A DNA stretch of 64,000 nt from Spisula solida (GCA_947247005.1 OX365946.1:45844734-45908733); one strand, 5' to 3'; numbered from the stretch's first letter, positions 1 through 11,382 are shown. A program made the numbers and translations. Notes: generated by a model not told the origin, from the letters alone.

Positions 1-407
1 GATACAACTACCAACCAAGTTTGATGAAGATCATTGCAAAAATGTGGCCTCCAGAGTGTTAACAAGTTTTTCCTATTATTTGACCTTTTGACCTAGTTTT
101 TGACCCCACATGACCCAACTTCAAAGTTGACCTAGATTTCATTGAGATACAACTACCAACCAAGTTTGATGAAGATCATTGCAAAAAATGTGGCCTCCAG
201 AGTGTTAACAAGGTTTTCCTATTATTTGACCTCTTGACCTAGTTTTTGACCCCACATGACCCATATTCGAACTTGACCTATATTTCATTGAGATACATCT
301 ACTTGAGAGTGCTAGAGTGTTAACGGTGAAAAAGCTAACGGACGGACAGACTGACAGACGGACGACGGACAAAAAACAATCACAAAGTGGCAAGGTGAGC
401 TAAAAAG
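1..407 (+). repeat. Clam dispersed repeat, GACCTAGTTTTTGACC family, 3' part
   Basis: Two units with GACCTAGTTTTTGACCCCAC, GAAGATCATTGCAAAAAATG and GGCCTCCAGAGTGTTAACAA, then GGACGGACAAAAAACAATCA and GCAAGGTGAGCTAAAA. The left end is cut by the window. It is in the far 3' intergenic or intronic sequence of the minus-strand gene. Confidence 0.8.
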
Positions 408-484
408 GTAACACCTATATGCTGCCTAGTCAGGCGACACAAAATATGATACTGCTTAAATGGATTAAAAATTTGTATTTATAC

Positions 485-661
485 CTGAGCATGTTGGCAT
501 AGACATGTCCCACAATCCCGTCTGTTTACATTTCATCAGATTTGTTCCTTGAAGCTGGTACCCCTTGTGACAAGTGAAGGAACATTGGCTTCCATATAGG
601 TTACTCTCAGTACAGGAGTACACACCATTAGTTGGTGCTGATATTGCTGTGCAGCGTATCA
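485..661 (-). CDS. Exon 9: sushi (CCP) domain
   Basis: A 177-bp phase 1-1 exon encodes a complete six-cysteine sushi domain. Visible landmarks are IRC at the start, NGVYSC, YGSQCSFTC, GYQL, a second-last cysteine in LMKC, the tryptophan in GLWD, and PTC at the end. The acceptor is TTTTGTAG at 662-669 and the donor GTATAAAT begins at 484. Symmetric phase 1 borders are usual for shuffled extracellular modules. The exon ends with one base of an open codon, so the gene continues leftwards, past the window edge or into the 484 bases that remain, which are mostly repeat. Confidence 0.88.
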
Positions 662-997
662 CTACAAAATGAAGACTTGATAAGCAATACTTACATCAAA
701 TTTATATATCATGATCACTCAGATATCAAAATATACAAAACTAGAGATCTGTTCATTGGACACGGATATGCCCACTTGCTGTATGTCTTTTATTTGAATG
801 ACCATTCCGATCACTTTTGACTTTATGCATTGCAATAGACAATGCTTATTTAATGGAGACAACCGAAATTGCCTAGTTTACACAATTGTTGAATGAGATG
901 GGGATCAAGGAAGCTCAGGTGTATTAAGTAACTACATCCGTTCCATTAAAAAGCTTAATATTAAGAATTTAATTGCAAGTTCAGCATTATTGCTTAC

Positions 998-1258
998 CTT
1001 CTACTTGTACGGTGAACGAGCATTCAGACGATGGATTGTCAGATGAATCAAATGCCCTGTATGCTATCATATGCTGATCATCGCCTTCAACACGTTGGTC
1101 TGGACTAATACTTCCAATTGTTTGTTTGACAGTTGCCGTGCCGTCTTCCATGTCGGTTGCTGTTGGTATTGCCCAGGTTACAATAGCTGAAGTCATTCCT
1201 ACATCTGCCCTCACAGTTATGTCAGTTGGACATCCGAGTAATGTAGGTGGGTTTGTGT
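998..1258 (-). CDS. Exon 8: HYR domain (single exon)
   Basis: A 261-bp phase 1-1 exon encodes about 87 residues with the HYR pattern: DTNPPTLLGCP at the start, DITV, VTWAIPTATD, SSDNPSSECSFTV and a final VQVE. HYR domains are immunoglobulin-like beta folds usually found beside sushi domains in secreted or surface proteins. The acceptor is ATTTAAG just above 1258 and the donor GTAAGC lies at 997-992. This HYR is uninterrupted, unlike the upstream HYR of the same gene, which is split by an intron. It sits between two sushi exons, and the reading frame passes through all junctions. Confidence 0.88.
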
Positions 1259-1612
1259 CTTAAATAGAAATAAAAAAGTTTAAATTGTCAGCAAGAGATT
1301 CATAACCAGGGAATAATTCGTAGTCCTTTAATTGGAATTTATGCAGGGAAAGTTTCAGTTATAATGCATACACAACAAATGTTCTACAAGATCATCCAAT
1401 ACAAGACATGTTCTTTCTGAGCACAATGATGTCTAAACTCCTTTCCTTTAATGTCAGGCATGTAATTTGGTAACAGGGTTATAAGGGATAATTGGGCACT
1501 ATTAACAGTATACGCCATTTCAAGACGTCATTTGACATAATAGGACTGGATTCTGCAATTCCAGATCGGGTGTTATGATATTTTCATTACATTGTTTATA
1601 TGAATAGCGTAC

Positions 1613-1792
1613 CTTTGCAGACTTTAGATGGAGGTTCTGTCCATTGACCATTCTTGGTGCACGCGATAGGATAGTTTGTAGATTCAGTGTAAGCAGACTC
1701 ACACACTGGTTCGCAAGTTGAACCATACGTGTATGTATCACATATATAATGTCCATGGTCAATTATTGGTAACTGTTGAGGGCAATCAATTC
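1613..1792 (-). CDS. Exon 7: sushi (CCP) domain
   Basis: A 180-bp phase 1-1 exon gives a six-cysteine sushi domain: IDCPQQLP, DHGHYIC, YGSTCEPVC, a cysteine in PIAC, NGQW, and SKVC at the end. The acceptor is ATTTTTAG and the donor GTACGC. It has GSTCEPVCESAY where the other two sushi units have a more usual CxFxC..GY, so the fourth strand is somewhat divergent. The longest open frame across this place is a different, meaningless frame; the coding frame is chosen from the cysteine pattern and the splice phases. Confidence 0.85.
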
Positions 1793-2059
1793 CTAAAAAT
1801 AAGAATGAAAACTGTTACAGAACATCATAATAAAGCCATTGGAATCAGTGAACTAGAATGCACACAGATTTTAAAAAGGCTTATACAATTGTTTGTTATC
1901 AGGAACAGACACAGCTAGACCATGGCTGAACTCTTTCATAAAGAAACAAATAATGAACAGACAAAACACAAAGCATACATAGTGAGTCAGCAGGAAAAAA
2001 CAATCTTGACCACACAGACAAGCAGCTATCTATAATATCTTTATAGTTCACTCAAAAGT

Positions 2060-2590
2060 ATTCCACTTATGTTCAAAAGCCATTGAGTATATGGAAAACA
2101 CTTTAAAGAGGTCTTTGAGTATATGAACAACACCAAGAAACCTTTGAGTATATGAACAACACTAAGAAACCTTTGAGTATATGAACAACACTAAGAAACC
2201 TTCGAGTATAGGAACAACACTAAGAAACCTTTGAGTATATGAACAACACTAAGAAACCTTCGAGTATAGGAACAACACTAAGAAACCTTTGAGTATATGA
2301 ACAACACTATAAGAAACCTTTGAGTATAATTATGAACAACACTCAGAAACCTTTGAGTATATGAACAACACTAAGAAACCTTTGAGTATATGAACAACAC
2401 TAAGAAACCTTTGAGTATAATTATGAACAACACTAAGAAACCTTTCAGTATATGAACAACACTAAGAAACCTTTGAGTATAATTATGAACAACACTAAGA
2501 AACCTTTCAGTATATGAACAACACTAAGAAACCTTTGAGTATAATTATGAACAACACTAAGAAACCTTTCAGTATATGAACAACACTAAG
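2060..2590. repeat. Intronic minisatellite, 29-bp unit
   Basis: Around 18 units of about 29 bp built on CCTTTGAGTATATGAACAAC plus ACTAAGAAA lie in the intron between the two adjacent sushi exons. Several units carry a 3-bp longer variant (GTATAATTATG), and this variant alternates with the short one near 2420-2590, a higher-order pattern. No coding potential is seen. Confidence 0.9.
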
Positions 2591-2676
2591 TTTCAGTTAA
2601 AAGTTGTAACTAACTAGTAAATATAGTTTTGTATCCTCACAGAGACCCGGATATAGAAATTGGTTTAGAACAATAC

Positions 2677-2853
2677 CTCTGCATTCTGATACTCCTTTGT
2701 CAGACCACTGTCCATCTGACAAACATGTTGAAGTTGGTATAGTCGGTGAATATCCGGCGTAACATGAGAATGTACATTGCCATCCATAATTTCTCCCATC
2801 TGGACAACTGACAAACCCATGATCTGGGTTAGCGAGTACTGGACATACTATCA
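2677..2853 (-). CDS. Exon 6: sushi (CCP) domain
   Basis: A 177-bp phase 1-1 exon encodes a six-cysteine sushi domain: VCPVLANPDHG, FVSCPDG, YGWQCTFSC, YAGY, the cysteine in TSTC, DGQW and SEC. The acceptor is GGTTTTCAG (2854 upwards) and the donor GTATTG begins at 2676. It follows the C-terminal half of the first HYR and precedes a second sushi, giving HYR-sushi-sushi-HYR-sushi. The pattern is strong enough that I consider the domain certain and the exon ends very likely. Confidence 0.9.
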
Positions 2854-4671
2854 CTGAAAACCAAAATAGCAATTATGTATAGCAATGAGAATTTGACCTG
2901 ATCCTGACTTTGACCTTTATACATGCATATACATGTGTATTACAAGGTTCTTGTATTAAATATATAAATTTCTGCGAGCAAATCATGCAATATTGGTCCT
3001 TTACATTTGTGTTGGTATTACACCTCAAGCGTCTTCGTGATACTTCCCACTTATGAAAACATACAGCCGGCATAATAAATATAGATGATATATCAGCTGT
3101 TAAATTATGCTAATAGAAGGTCAAGAGTCGTTTCAAATTCTCTGGACTATACCACGGATATATTGAAAATAAATAATGCCTATTGACCTCTGCCTACAAA
3201 AAGCAAAGCTGCCTGAATCAGGACAACTGGTTGCACTGTGTGAATATCGTTCCATACTACTACAAGGGAATGAGAGAAGAAATACCAATATCCCCTTTAA
3301 ATGCTATGGACTAATTGAGGGAAATACCAGCAACATTTTTATCATCTAGGATACAATACTAAAATTTTGATGGAAATTATAAATATAAATATCGCATCAA
3401 AGACAGCGCAACGGTTTTTGAAGGATTATATTTATAACGCAACAATCTACCATAGGCTTCAAAATGTGGGCTGTTTAGTGCAAACAAGTGTTTTCTTTGA
3501 TTTAACATAACTGACTTAATTTCTGTTAAAAGCTGTTTAATATATTCATTAAATATGATCCAAGCTTTTTGTAGTAATGGTAAAAAATTATAAATTTTAA
3601 ATAGTTCAACATTTTCTTGATCACTAAATGAATCGATACAGGTCAAATAAGGTTGAATGCCAAATGAATCCATACAGGTCAAATCAGGTTGAATGCAAAA
3701 AAGATAGAAAGAATTTAAATACATTTTATTAATAGCAACTTCTCCCAAATTCCTTACATAATCCCATAGAAGGTTGGCGGGTGAGATGAGCTCAATGTGA
3801 CAGTGCGTTGTCAAACGAGCCAACTTAGACCTTGGAAACTTTATGTGGCCTTTACCCTTATCTAAATATCTGTGAAAAGCAGAGACGTGAGAAGTGGTAT
3901 GATTGAGTGGTTCTCCAGGAAAACTGGGTTTCTTAAAATTTGAGCAAAATATAACTGTAACCTTTTTACCGAGTTAAAAACAACCACTCAAGTCTTCTTT
4001 TGATATGTCATCGCAAAATTAATGTAATTCATACATAAATTCTTGACCTAAACTTTTCAAAATAGCATCACATTTTAGAATCATGCATTTATTTTTGATA
4101 AAATAATATCAAAATTGTGAATGTTTGGCAATAGAGGAACACAACTTCTGTTACAAACTATTAACAACTTGTTTTTCTAAATATGGGTTCTTTTCAGAAA
4201 TTGGTAACCATAGCAATGACCACTAGTTTTTCTAAATATGGGTTCTTTTCAAAAATTGGTCACCATAGCAACGACATGAGTTATTAGTGACATTGTGGAC
4301 ATTGTACTACAGTACTTTCTGCAGGTTGACATTTTTACTGTTTCGGTCGTGAGTAACAGTACTTTCTGCAGGTTGACAATTTTACTGTTACCCACAAAGC
4401 TATTTGTAATATATTTTATTACCCCAAACTTTTTTCAATCAAGGTCATTCACATGGAAAATTTCAAGAAAATACTGTTCAATTTTTTTCTTTTAAGAAAA
4501 TACTGTTAAAAATGGACGTCTGGATGTTACAGTAAAAATGTTTCCTGTTTGCCTATGGGAAATTAACATCACGCGGACAGTGAGGGATAATAACACACAA
4601 TGTCATTAAGCTTAGTTTTTCTAGTAACAGCACATTAGGTTAAAATATTGAATTAAAATGTGTTAACATAC
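2854..4671. other. Intron 5, mostly unremarkable; short duplications near 4.2-4.4 kb
   Basis: Intron between the HYR and the first sushi exon. It contains an open frame at 3823-3377 (minus) that I do not recognise, with a 36-bp internal duplication, and I do not call it a gene. At 4158-4275 a segment with CTAAATATGGGTTCTTTTCA followed by ACCATAGCAA is present twice in tandem, and at 4309-4390 TACTTTCTGCAGGTTGACA is duplicated. Nothing else is seen. Confidence 0.6.
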
Positions 4672-4808
4672 CTTTAACATTAATCTTCACACTACATGTT
4701 GCATAAGCCCCTTCGCTATCCGTAACTTTATAACATGCTGTATAACTTTTTCCACTCGCTGATCCTGCCAGAATATCACCAGAATGCTTACCATTTGTAT
4801 GTATGACA
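4672..4808 (-). CDS. Exon 5: C-terminal half of HYR domain
   Basis: A 137-bp exon, phase 2 at its start and phase 1 at its end, encodes the second half of an HYR domain: HSGDILAGSASGKSYTACY, KVTDSEGAYATC and SVKINV. The acceptor is TTGTTTCCAG and the donor GTATGTTAA. It joins exon 4 with a shared TCT codon. The cysteine in ATCSVKINV matches that in ECSFTVQV of the other HYR, supporting the assignment. Confidence 0.87.
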
Positions 4809-4845
4809 CTGGAAACAAGTAATTAAGAATTGCAAGCAATACAGA

Positions 4846-5080
4846 AGTCCCCTACCGGTTTGACATTCTGATCACCTCGGCCTTTATGCATTGCAATAGA
4901 CCTCTGACATAACAAGGCGCCATATTGAAACTATTTTCAGTTCACATTATGTCAATTCATGTTCACACAAATATATAGATCTATATAGACTGACTGACTG
5001 ACTGACTGACTGACTGACTGACTGACTGACTGACTGACTGACTGACTGACTGACTGACTGACTGACTGACTGACTGACTG

Positions 5081-5112
<32 letters not shown>

Positions 5113-5177
5113 ACGGACGGACGGACGGATGGAGGGCAAACCTATAGTCCCCTCCGGTCAAAAACCGGTAGGGGACT
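4846..5177. mobile_element. Inverted-repeat element with (ACTG)n core
   Basis: The ends read AGTCCCCTACCGGTTTGAC and, inverted, GTCAAAAACCGGTAGGGGACT. The middle holds about 110 bp of perfect ACTG repeats followed by GGAC repeats (4985-5131). It lies inside the intron that splits the first HYR domain. A second, more degenerate right end of the same family is at 5408-5461 (GGGCAAACCTATAG to GGTAGGGGACT). The serine-rich open frame across the ACTG repeat is an artefact of the microsatellite. Confidence 0.75.
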
Positions 5178-5597
5178 AATAAAATTATCAGTTACAATTT
5201 ATCACATGACCTGTTCTCCAGCAGTGCCCTTAAGCCATGCTGGACATGTTGTTAAGTGACGTTAGCCAATCCATTCTTCTATCGGCCCATGATGTAAGGA
5301 TAATTCCCTTATTGCCGCCTATCTACATCCCAAGTTCCATAAACCTACATTGGAAACTATTTCAGTTCTGTCAGGATCCTGATTTTTGACAGAAAGAAAG
5401 ACTGAAGAACTTACGGAGGGCAAACCTATAGTTCCCTCCAGTTGAAAACTGGTAGGGGACTAAAAGCATGTTCAACATGCTATTTCTATTGCATTGTTCA
5501 ATGACCAAATACTGTCATCATCATAATTTTATATCTTCAGACTGCAATAATCACGAGCAAGCACATTTATTGAACTGATTAAAAGCTATTCACTCAC

Positions 5598-5724
5598 GAT
5601 AATGTATTGTCTTCTTCATCTTCTGCAGTGGGTGTATTCCAAGTTACCCTCATTGATGTCGCTTTCGATGGTGTCGTTTTTGTAACGCTTGGGCAAGATT
5701 TGAAAGATGGCGAGTGATTTATTT
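5598..5724 (-). CDS. Exon 4: N-terminal half of HYR domain
   Basis: A 127-bp exon, phase 1 at its start and phase 2 at its end, encodes the first half of an HYR: SPSFKSCPSV, a strand SMRVTWNTPTA and EDEEDNTL. The CPxxV...VTW..P.A pattern matches the other HYR exon (GCPTDITV...VTWAIPTA). The acceptor is TTTTTTCTGTTTAG and the donor GTGAGTG. The start accepts one base from exon 3, giving a lysine codon. Confidence 0.87.
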
Positions 5725-6180
5725 CTAAACAGAAAAAATCAAGTTGTTATTAATGTTTATGAGATTTTATCAAGCGAGTGCATTGTACGATTATTTGGTT
5801 TGTACTGTCATTCAAAATTGTATATTCATGGCGTCTAAATCTCTTAACATACTCGTATGTAGCAACATACTGCAGTAGACAATTCTCGTTCACCAGAGTA
5901 TATGTCACCTGTGATATAGTCTGGGAACTTGACTTAAACCACTGATGTATGAGGATGCAGTAGACCTACCTGAGATATTTATAACAACTCAAACCAGTGC
6001 TAACAATAGTGCACATGATACAAACATGATTGCACAAAATTCCGCTTGTAATGAAGAATTAAGGGTTGTAATATTAGTGATTTTCTTAGTACTGATGTCG
6101 TGTGTTTCTAAAGTTTCAAGTCATACTAAACTAAGTCCACACAATGCCTTGACCAAACAGACCAAATGGCCTTAATCATA

Positions 6181-6218
6181 TACAGGGTGTCTCAAAATAC
6201 ATGTCCGCTTGTTGAAGG
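6181..6218 (+). mobile_element. Mariner-like terminal repeat (left member of an inverted pair)
   Basis: After TA the sequence CAGGGTGTCTCAAAATACAT followed by GTCCGCTTGTTGAAG matches, in inverted orientation, 16489-16525. CAGGGTGTC-type ends next to TA are common in Tc1/mariner elements. No transposase frame lies next to it. Confidence 0.55.
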
Positions 6219-6403
6219 GCTATAATTTTGCCAATTTAATTTGTACATTGATAATCATAGTCTCATCTAAAAGATATATTTAATTATTATTTGGTGAATT
6301 ATATCATGTGTCAATAAAGGAACAGTTGATGACGTCATATATGTATAATAATATCATTGGCAACAAACGTTCTTAAATGCCCAAAGAGTCAGAAAACGTA
6401 GTA

Positions 6404-8250
6404 CAGTCAGGACTCGTTACAACGACACCGGATATACTGACAATTTCGTTATAACTACACCAAATGGTGGGGACGAATTCTATACAACGCTAATAGTATC
6501 CGTTATAACGACATATTCACTTACCGACACCGACAGCAAAAAGATGGGAACGAATCGATTGTTTACACAGTAATTAATACTCGATATACTGACACTATCA
6601 AGGAACTATTTTTCACACCTGAACTATTTATCGTCTTCACCAAGTCACCGTCTGAGCAAAGAGCCTAATTATGTAATTACACCTGTGAAAATCATCTTAA
6701 TAGTGGAACCTTTCACAGTTTGTTTGCTACGGCTCGCGCATTCGTAATCAAGGGAGATAAGCGAAGTCATCGCATATATTCGTATGCTAAGGCCATCATT
6801 GAACAGATCCTCTTAGAAGAGGACTTCAACACAACAGTGGCATTCACTGACGGATCTTGTAAAGGAAATCCTGGTCCTTGTAGTGCAGGCGCCTGCATAT
6901 ACATACCCAATCAAGACAGGATTGAAATAAAACAGCCAGTGTCTAAACTAGCCTCAATTCTTGTAGGTGAAATGGTGGCTATCAAAATAACACTTCAATA
7001 GATCTTGGATGAAATAAAAAGAAGAACAATTTCAAGCATTAAAATACTCTCAGATAGCCAGACAGCCATTGGTATCCTTCAGCTAGGTTGGAACAACAAA
7101 CAACATTTACAGCTGGTTCAAGATGTAAAAGTGCTTTGGTCGGAAGTGGAAAAGGGTGGAACAACAATTCACCTGGACTGGTCACCAGGTCATGCAGCAA
7201 CAGAAGGTAATGAAATAGCTGACTGACTAGCTAAAGAAGCTGCTGCAGAAGCAGTTACATTAGGTGAAGAAGTCACACAACCCACTTCACAGTCAGAGGT
7301 CTGCTCAGCAGCTAATGATGCGGTAAGAATAAAATGGCAAAGGCAATGGGAAACCACAGACAAAGCGAGAAGATTGTTTGAATTGAATCCAAAGATAGGC
7401 AGCACAACCATCAACTTTAACAACAGCGACAATCAGCGAATTCTGCTTCAATTACAGAGTGGTCACAATAGGTTAAAGCACCGTCTGCATAGAATAGGGG
7501 TAGAAGACCAACCAGCCTGTGAATGTGGAGAATCTGAAACTGAGGAACACTTCCTTCTTAAGTGTGAACTATATTCAAGAGAAAGAGAGGTGCTGTTTGC
7601 CAATCTCCACAACATGTTCGATATCAGACAAACAGAGATTACTGAAAAACTCCTTCTCACTACTGGTCAAGACGATCCATGGAAGGAGTTCCGTCAAACT
7701 GTCATTAATGAATTAAGCAGTTTTGTGACAGCAACTAACAGATTCAAAACAAAGCAATAATTTCCTACTACTTTACTTCACGCTGCGCAATTAATAAGTT
7801 AAATTGATTAAAGTACCTGCAAGACTTTATATGACGACTACCTGTGAATATGAAAAGTACCTGTGAAGATATTGCGGCTACATAAGGCCGAGAACCAACC
7901 AAATCGTACGGTTCACGAAATAAACGATGTTAATCGAGATTTCTCGACTTGATTTATTAATTCATCAATTCTTAAAGACAATAGGGTAAAATTTGTAACA
8001 AAATGAATTACCAAATCATTTTCTAGAGCGTTAGATTTTATAGTTTACTGTAGTAGTATCCGGAAACATCTTTTAATTCGGAAGCCCTTTACTTTGGAGC
8101 TCTCTCAAAACATTTTATTTTATTATAAATATTATTTTTGAATCATGATAATTTCATACAGCTGATTTTGCCGATTATGTCAATTTTATGACATAATAAA
8201 TTATATGTTAATCATTACTTGATTGGTGTCGTTGTATCGAGATCTGACTG
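6404..8250. mobile_element. Tc/mariner-superfamily (pogo/Tigger-like) element, 1847 bp, TA target
   Basis: The left end CAGTCAGGACTCGTTACAAC and the right end (inverted CAGTCAGATCTCGATACAAC), each continuing into GACACC, match at 23 of 26 positions. Both are flanked by TA (6402-6403 and 8251-8252). CAGT-starting ends with TA duplication resemble pogo/Tigger elements. No DDE transposase is visible; instead the middle contains a degenerate RNase H-like gene at 6720-7760. Near the left end CGTTATAACGACA-type motifs recur (6437-6525). Confidence 0.75.
6720..7760 (+). pseudogene. RNase H domain and C-terminal Cys-rich tail of a non-LTR retrotransposon, with two in-frame stops
   Basis: One reading frame runs from about 6720 to the terminal TAA at 7758-7760, broken by TAG at 6999-7001 and TGA at 7224-7226. 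The RNase H fold is clear: TDGSCKGNPG (first Asp), GEMVAIK (Glu), LSDSQTAI (Asp), WSPGHAATEGNEIAD (His and last Asp). All four acidic catalytic positions are present despite the stops. Downstream, LQSGHNRLKHRL and CECGESETEEHFLLKC form the zinc-finger-like tail usual after RNase H in I/Jockey-type non-LTR elements. No reverse transcriptase is found upstream, so the 5' part is missing. The second stop sits where related proteins read NEIAD-K/R-LA, which fits a nonsense point mutation. It lies wholly inside the TA-flanked element 6404-8250, either captured or inserted there. Confidence 0.85.
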
Positions 8251-8610
8251 TAGTCGGGAACATGAGTAAATGGTGTCTTTAATGTGAATAGGAAAACTCA
8301 GTTGTACCACAGTATGCTCACCCTGCCAGAAAAACTAATGAGTGTTTGTGAGCAAGAATGGAAAATGAAACTGGACATATTTTAGGGAAGAAACAAATCT
8401 ACAAATTGGGAGTTGATATTCACACATTTCTTAGCATATCATATTAAAAAAGGAACCACCTTACTCCTCGAAACAAAAACACTGCGGGTTAAGGTTAAAG
8501 CTGTATATCTAGCTAAGTTCCAACAGTACTAGGATCATATAAAATGAGTTGAAAGTTTAAACTAGTACTAACAAGAAATATCTTTAAACAAGACTGCGTT
8601 CAATAAACGC

Positions 8611-8866
8611 TTATGCCCCCTGTGGAAGCCTTGTCCATAAATAAGTCTAAGTCCAAAATTAGGTCAAGGTGAAGGTCAAAATGGGGTCAGGTGATACAGG
8701 TGTGTGGAGAGTGTTCATATACAACATCCATGCAAGTTTGGAAGCTTTGTAGCAAGCCATAATGATGCTAGAAGAAATGGTCAATTTGGGTTAACCAGGA
8801 CGGATGGACGAACGGACGGACAGGTGAATCACTATATGCCTCCCGATCTATCGATACGGGGGCATA
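8611..8866. repeat. Clam dispersed repeat (TATGCCCCC...GGGGGCATA type)
   Basis: Bounded by TTATGCCCCC and, inverted, GGGGGCATAA. Contains GGTCAAGGTGAAGGTCAAAA, the segment around GTTCATATACAACATCCATG and a GGACGGAC stretch. Its central part recurs near the right edge of the window (63690-64000). Confidence 0.75.
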
Positions 8867-9897
8867 AAAAGATATACAGCGTTGAGTTTAATGACAGTCT
8901 GCGATTGTTACATGTATTTTTTCAATACATTTGCGAATGTAGTTAGTTTTAATTAGTTTATATACCAAACGAAACGCTGTACATTTTTGTATTAAGACAG
9001 ACAGTTCCCGTTACTTATATAATATGAAGTAACAGTTTATGGGGAATACTGACTGGAAAACATGCGCATTTTTAAAAATTAACTTTGAAAAGGACGAGCT
9101 AAAAGTTTGTCTACCTTACATGTGGCCGAGCGGAGGGGTTTTGTCAACCTTTGATAATTTTTATCCACCTGTATAATTATAAAAAAGCTACCCTAAATAA
9201 TTGGGATGAACATATTTACATTTTAAAATACTGTTATAAAATTATAAAATATGCTATCATACATGTAACTTACAGACTATTAAGCTGACTGCACACTTAA
9301 TAGCGGATTTTAATATAATTCTGCTTTCTGGTAACATCCGGATCCGTCTGAGTTTTAGCCCATTTCACTAGACTAATGGGTATAAAAATTTGTGTTACAG
9401 TTCTGCAGTTAGAGAAAGAGCAGAAAAAATGGCGGCCAATATAATAACAACAGTCATATAAATGCGAAATTATGTTGCTCATAAATTTTCTTTTATATTT
9501 TAAAACTTGGTAAAAATACACAATACAGTAGATCTACAACTTTAACGAATAAAGTAGGTCTACATAATTTCAGACGCCCGCATTTATTCTTATGCATTCG
9601 TAACTACTCTGCTATTTCCGTCATCTAAATAACTAAAGCACAGAAAGTTTTAGGCTTAAAATACGGATTTATCGAGCGGCCGTACGATTACCAAACACCC
9701 GAGTCTGTAGCTAACATTTATCAAAGCATCTCAGCAAGGGAGATAAACGCATCTCTAAGGAAAACTTAGTGCAGTTTGACCCAACATGGATGCCGGATGA
9801 AAACACGGTTTGCCAAAATCACAGACTGTGAACCATGAAAGTACTTGTTTCAAACAAGGAATGTCGTCTTTTATACACATACTTAACGTAGTTATAG

Positions 9898-10120
9898 AGG
9901 CAATATCCAGTCATCTTCCCCTATCCTGGCCGCCATTATGTTCATTCCGTGAACGTTGCTTTTATTTATGTCATTTTTTCGACATTTTTTTAACATGCTT
10001 ATAAACCATATATTTAGCCGATATTTAGTGTTTGTTAAGTAAATTGTGGCAAAACCAAGAGTTTAGTTCACGGAATGAACACAATGTCGGCCGACAGGGG
10101 AAGAAGACCGGACATTGCCA
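9898..10120. mobile_element. Small inverted-repeat element (MITE), probable 6-bp target TTATAG
   Basis: Imperfect ~50-bp inverted ends: GGCAATATCCAGTCATCTTC at the left, GGCAATGTCCGGTCTTCTTC at the right (inverted), both continuing into ...TTCATTCCGTGAAC. TTATAG is present on both sides (9892-9897 and 10121-10126). No coding capacity. Confidence 0.7.
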
Positions 10121-10458
10121 TTATAGAATCTTCAATTAACTTGACACCCGAATGCGGATGCTGATTTCCAATTAAAAACAGAAGCAGGTTTGTACCGATT
10201 ACCCTTCGTACCTAAAGTAGGCTAAACATTTATTAATTGTCGATCAGTGATTCTGTCATTCATGAACAAACTTTCTGTACTTGATTATCATGTTATCAAA
10301 AATGTAGCACAACTGACATCGGTCCATTGCTGTTTATAGAAATAAAAGCATTAATTATGGCCTATATGGTTTGAAGTCACATTTTGGATAATCAATGTTG
10401 ATTTGTAAGCCCCCAGTTCTATAATATTTTCATGAACAATACAGCATTTCAGGAATTA

Positions 10459-11285
10459 CTGTATTCCTAGAAATGGTTTCGCGCATTTTAAGTTAGCGAC
10501 TTTCGCGGGAGGTATCATTTCGCGAAGTTTAATAGCCGCGAAAATGTTACCTCCAACGAATCCGCGAAGGTTTCTAACTGCTTCATACTAAAATCGCAAA
10601 ATCATTCGACGAAGGATAATTGTACTTTCGCATACATGACGTGGGAACTTCTGTCAATAAATCTATCTTTATAAAATCTTAGATTATTTGAGTTAATTAT
10701 CTGAATTTAAACATCAATTTCGATCCTGTAAGAGTGCATATTTTAGGCTGTGTAGACATAAACACTGATGACGTAGCGTGTAATGTGCTCAATGTAAACA
10801 AGCACGGGGTACATGGGTGGGGGTGTTAACATTCAGTTTACTTCTACATACGAAAGTTTGTTTTTGTCATGATTAAAGTCAATGTATTCCTGTACAGGTA
10901 TTTACAATAATCATTTCACATTTATTTGTTTAACATATGTTTGGTGGTTAATTTATGATAATAACTATTTACTGGTTTATGTTGATAACACCTAGTGAAA
11001 ACACTTCATGATATTCTTTGTTATGAAGAGATTAATTGATCATCATAATTGTTATCAGGTCAGTTAAGGTCACAATCAATTGAATTTGATCGTGTATACA
11101 CAGATGGTGATGACAAACAGTTCAATTAAAATTGCGAGATGTGTCAAACATACCTTTATGCCGTAGCGACTTTAGTTTCGTGGAATTCGCGGGCCTTATA
11201 ACTCCGTGAAAATTTGTAGCCGCGAATATGCCGACGGTATGAAAAACGCGAAATATTGTATCCGCGAAAGTATCTAGGAATACAG
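10459..11285. mobile_element. TA-flanked inverted-repeat element with CGCGAAA motifs, 827 bp
   Basis: Ends CTGTATTCCTAGA and inverted CTGTATTCCTAGA, each next to TA (10457-10458, 11286-11287). Subterminal segments repeat TTTCGCGG/CCGCGAAA motifs on both sides. The middle is AT-rich and has no convincing ORF. Confidence 0.7.
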
Positions 11286-11304
11286 TAGCAAGTACCCCGG
11301 CCAA

Positions 11305-11382
11305 GAAACGTACCAGGGATCTCTTGATCAGTAGTTGAGAGCATTATGCGCTCTACCACCGTGCCACTTAACCACCCTGCAT
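11305..11382 (-). tRNA. Degenerate tRNA-like sequence (tRNA pseudogene or SINE head)
   Basis: On the minus strand TTAAGTGGCACGGTGGTAGA and GCGC resembles a tRNA D-arm/A box. CTCTCAACTACTGATCAAGA and GATCCCTGG follow at anticodon and T-arm distance, but the B box is badly degenerate. It abuts the right end of the preceding TA-flanked element. A functional tRNA is unlikely. Confidence 0.4.

Noticed and set aside
1520..1762. 80-codon minus-strand frame over the second sushi exon
   Set aside because: It is a shadow frame; the true frame is shown by six sushi cysteines and matching splice phases at 1613-1792.
3377..3823. 148-codon minus-strand frame between exons 5 and 6
   Set aside because: No recognised domain, contains a 36-bp tandem duplication, lies inside an intron of the same-strand gene, and has no supporting splice pattern.
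4952..5161. Serine-rich frame on the minus strand
   Set aside because: Translation of a perfect ACTG microsatellite inside an inverted-repeat element.
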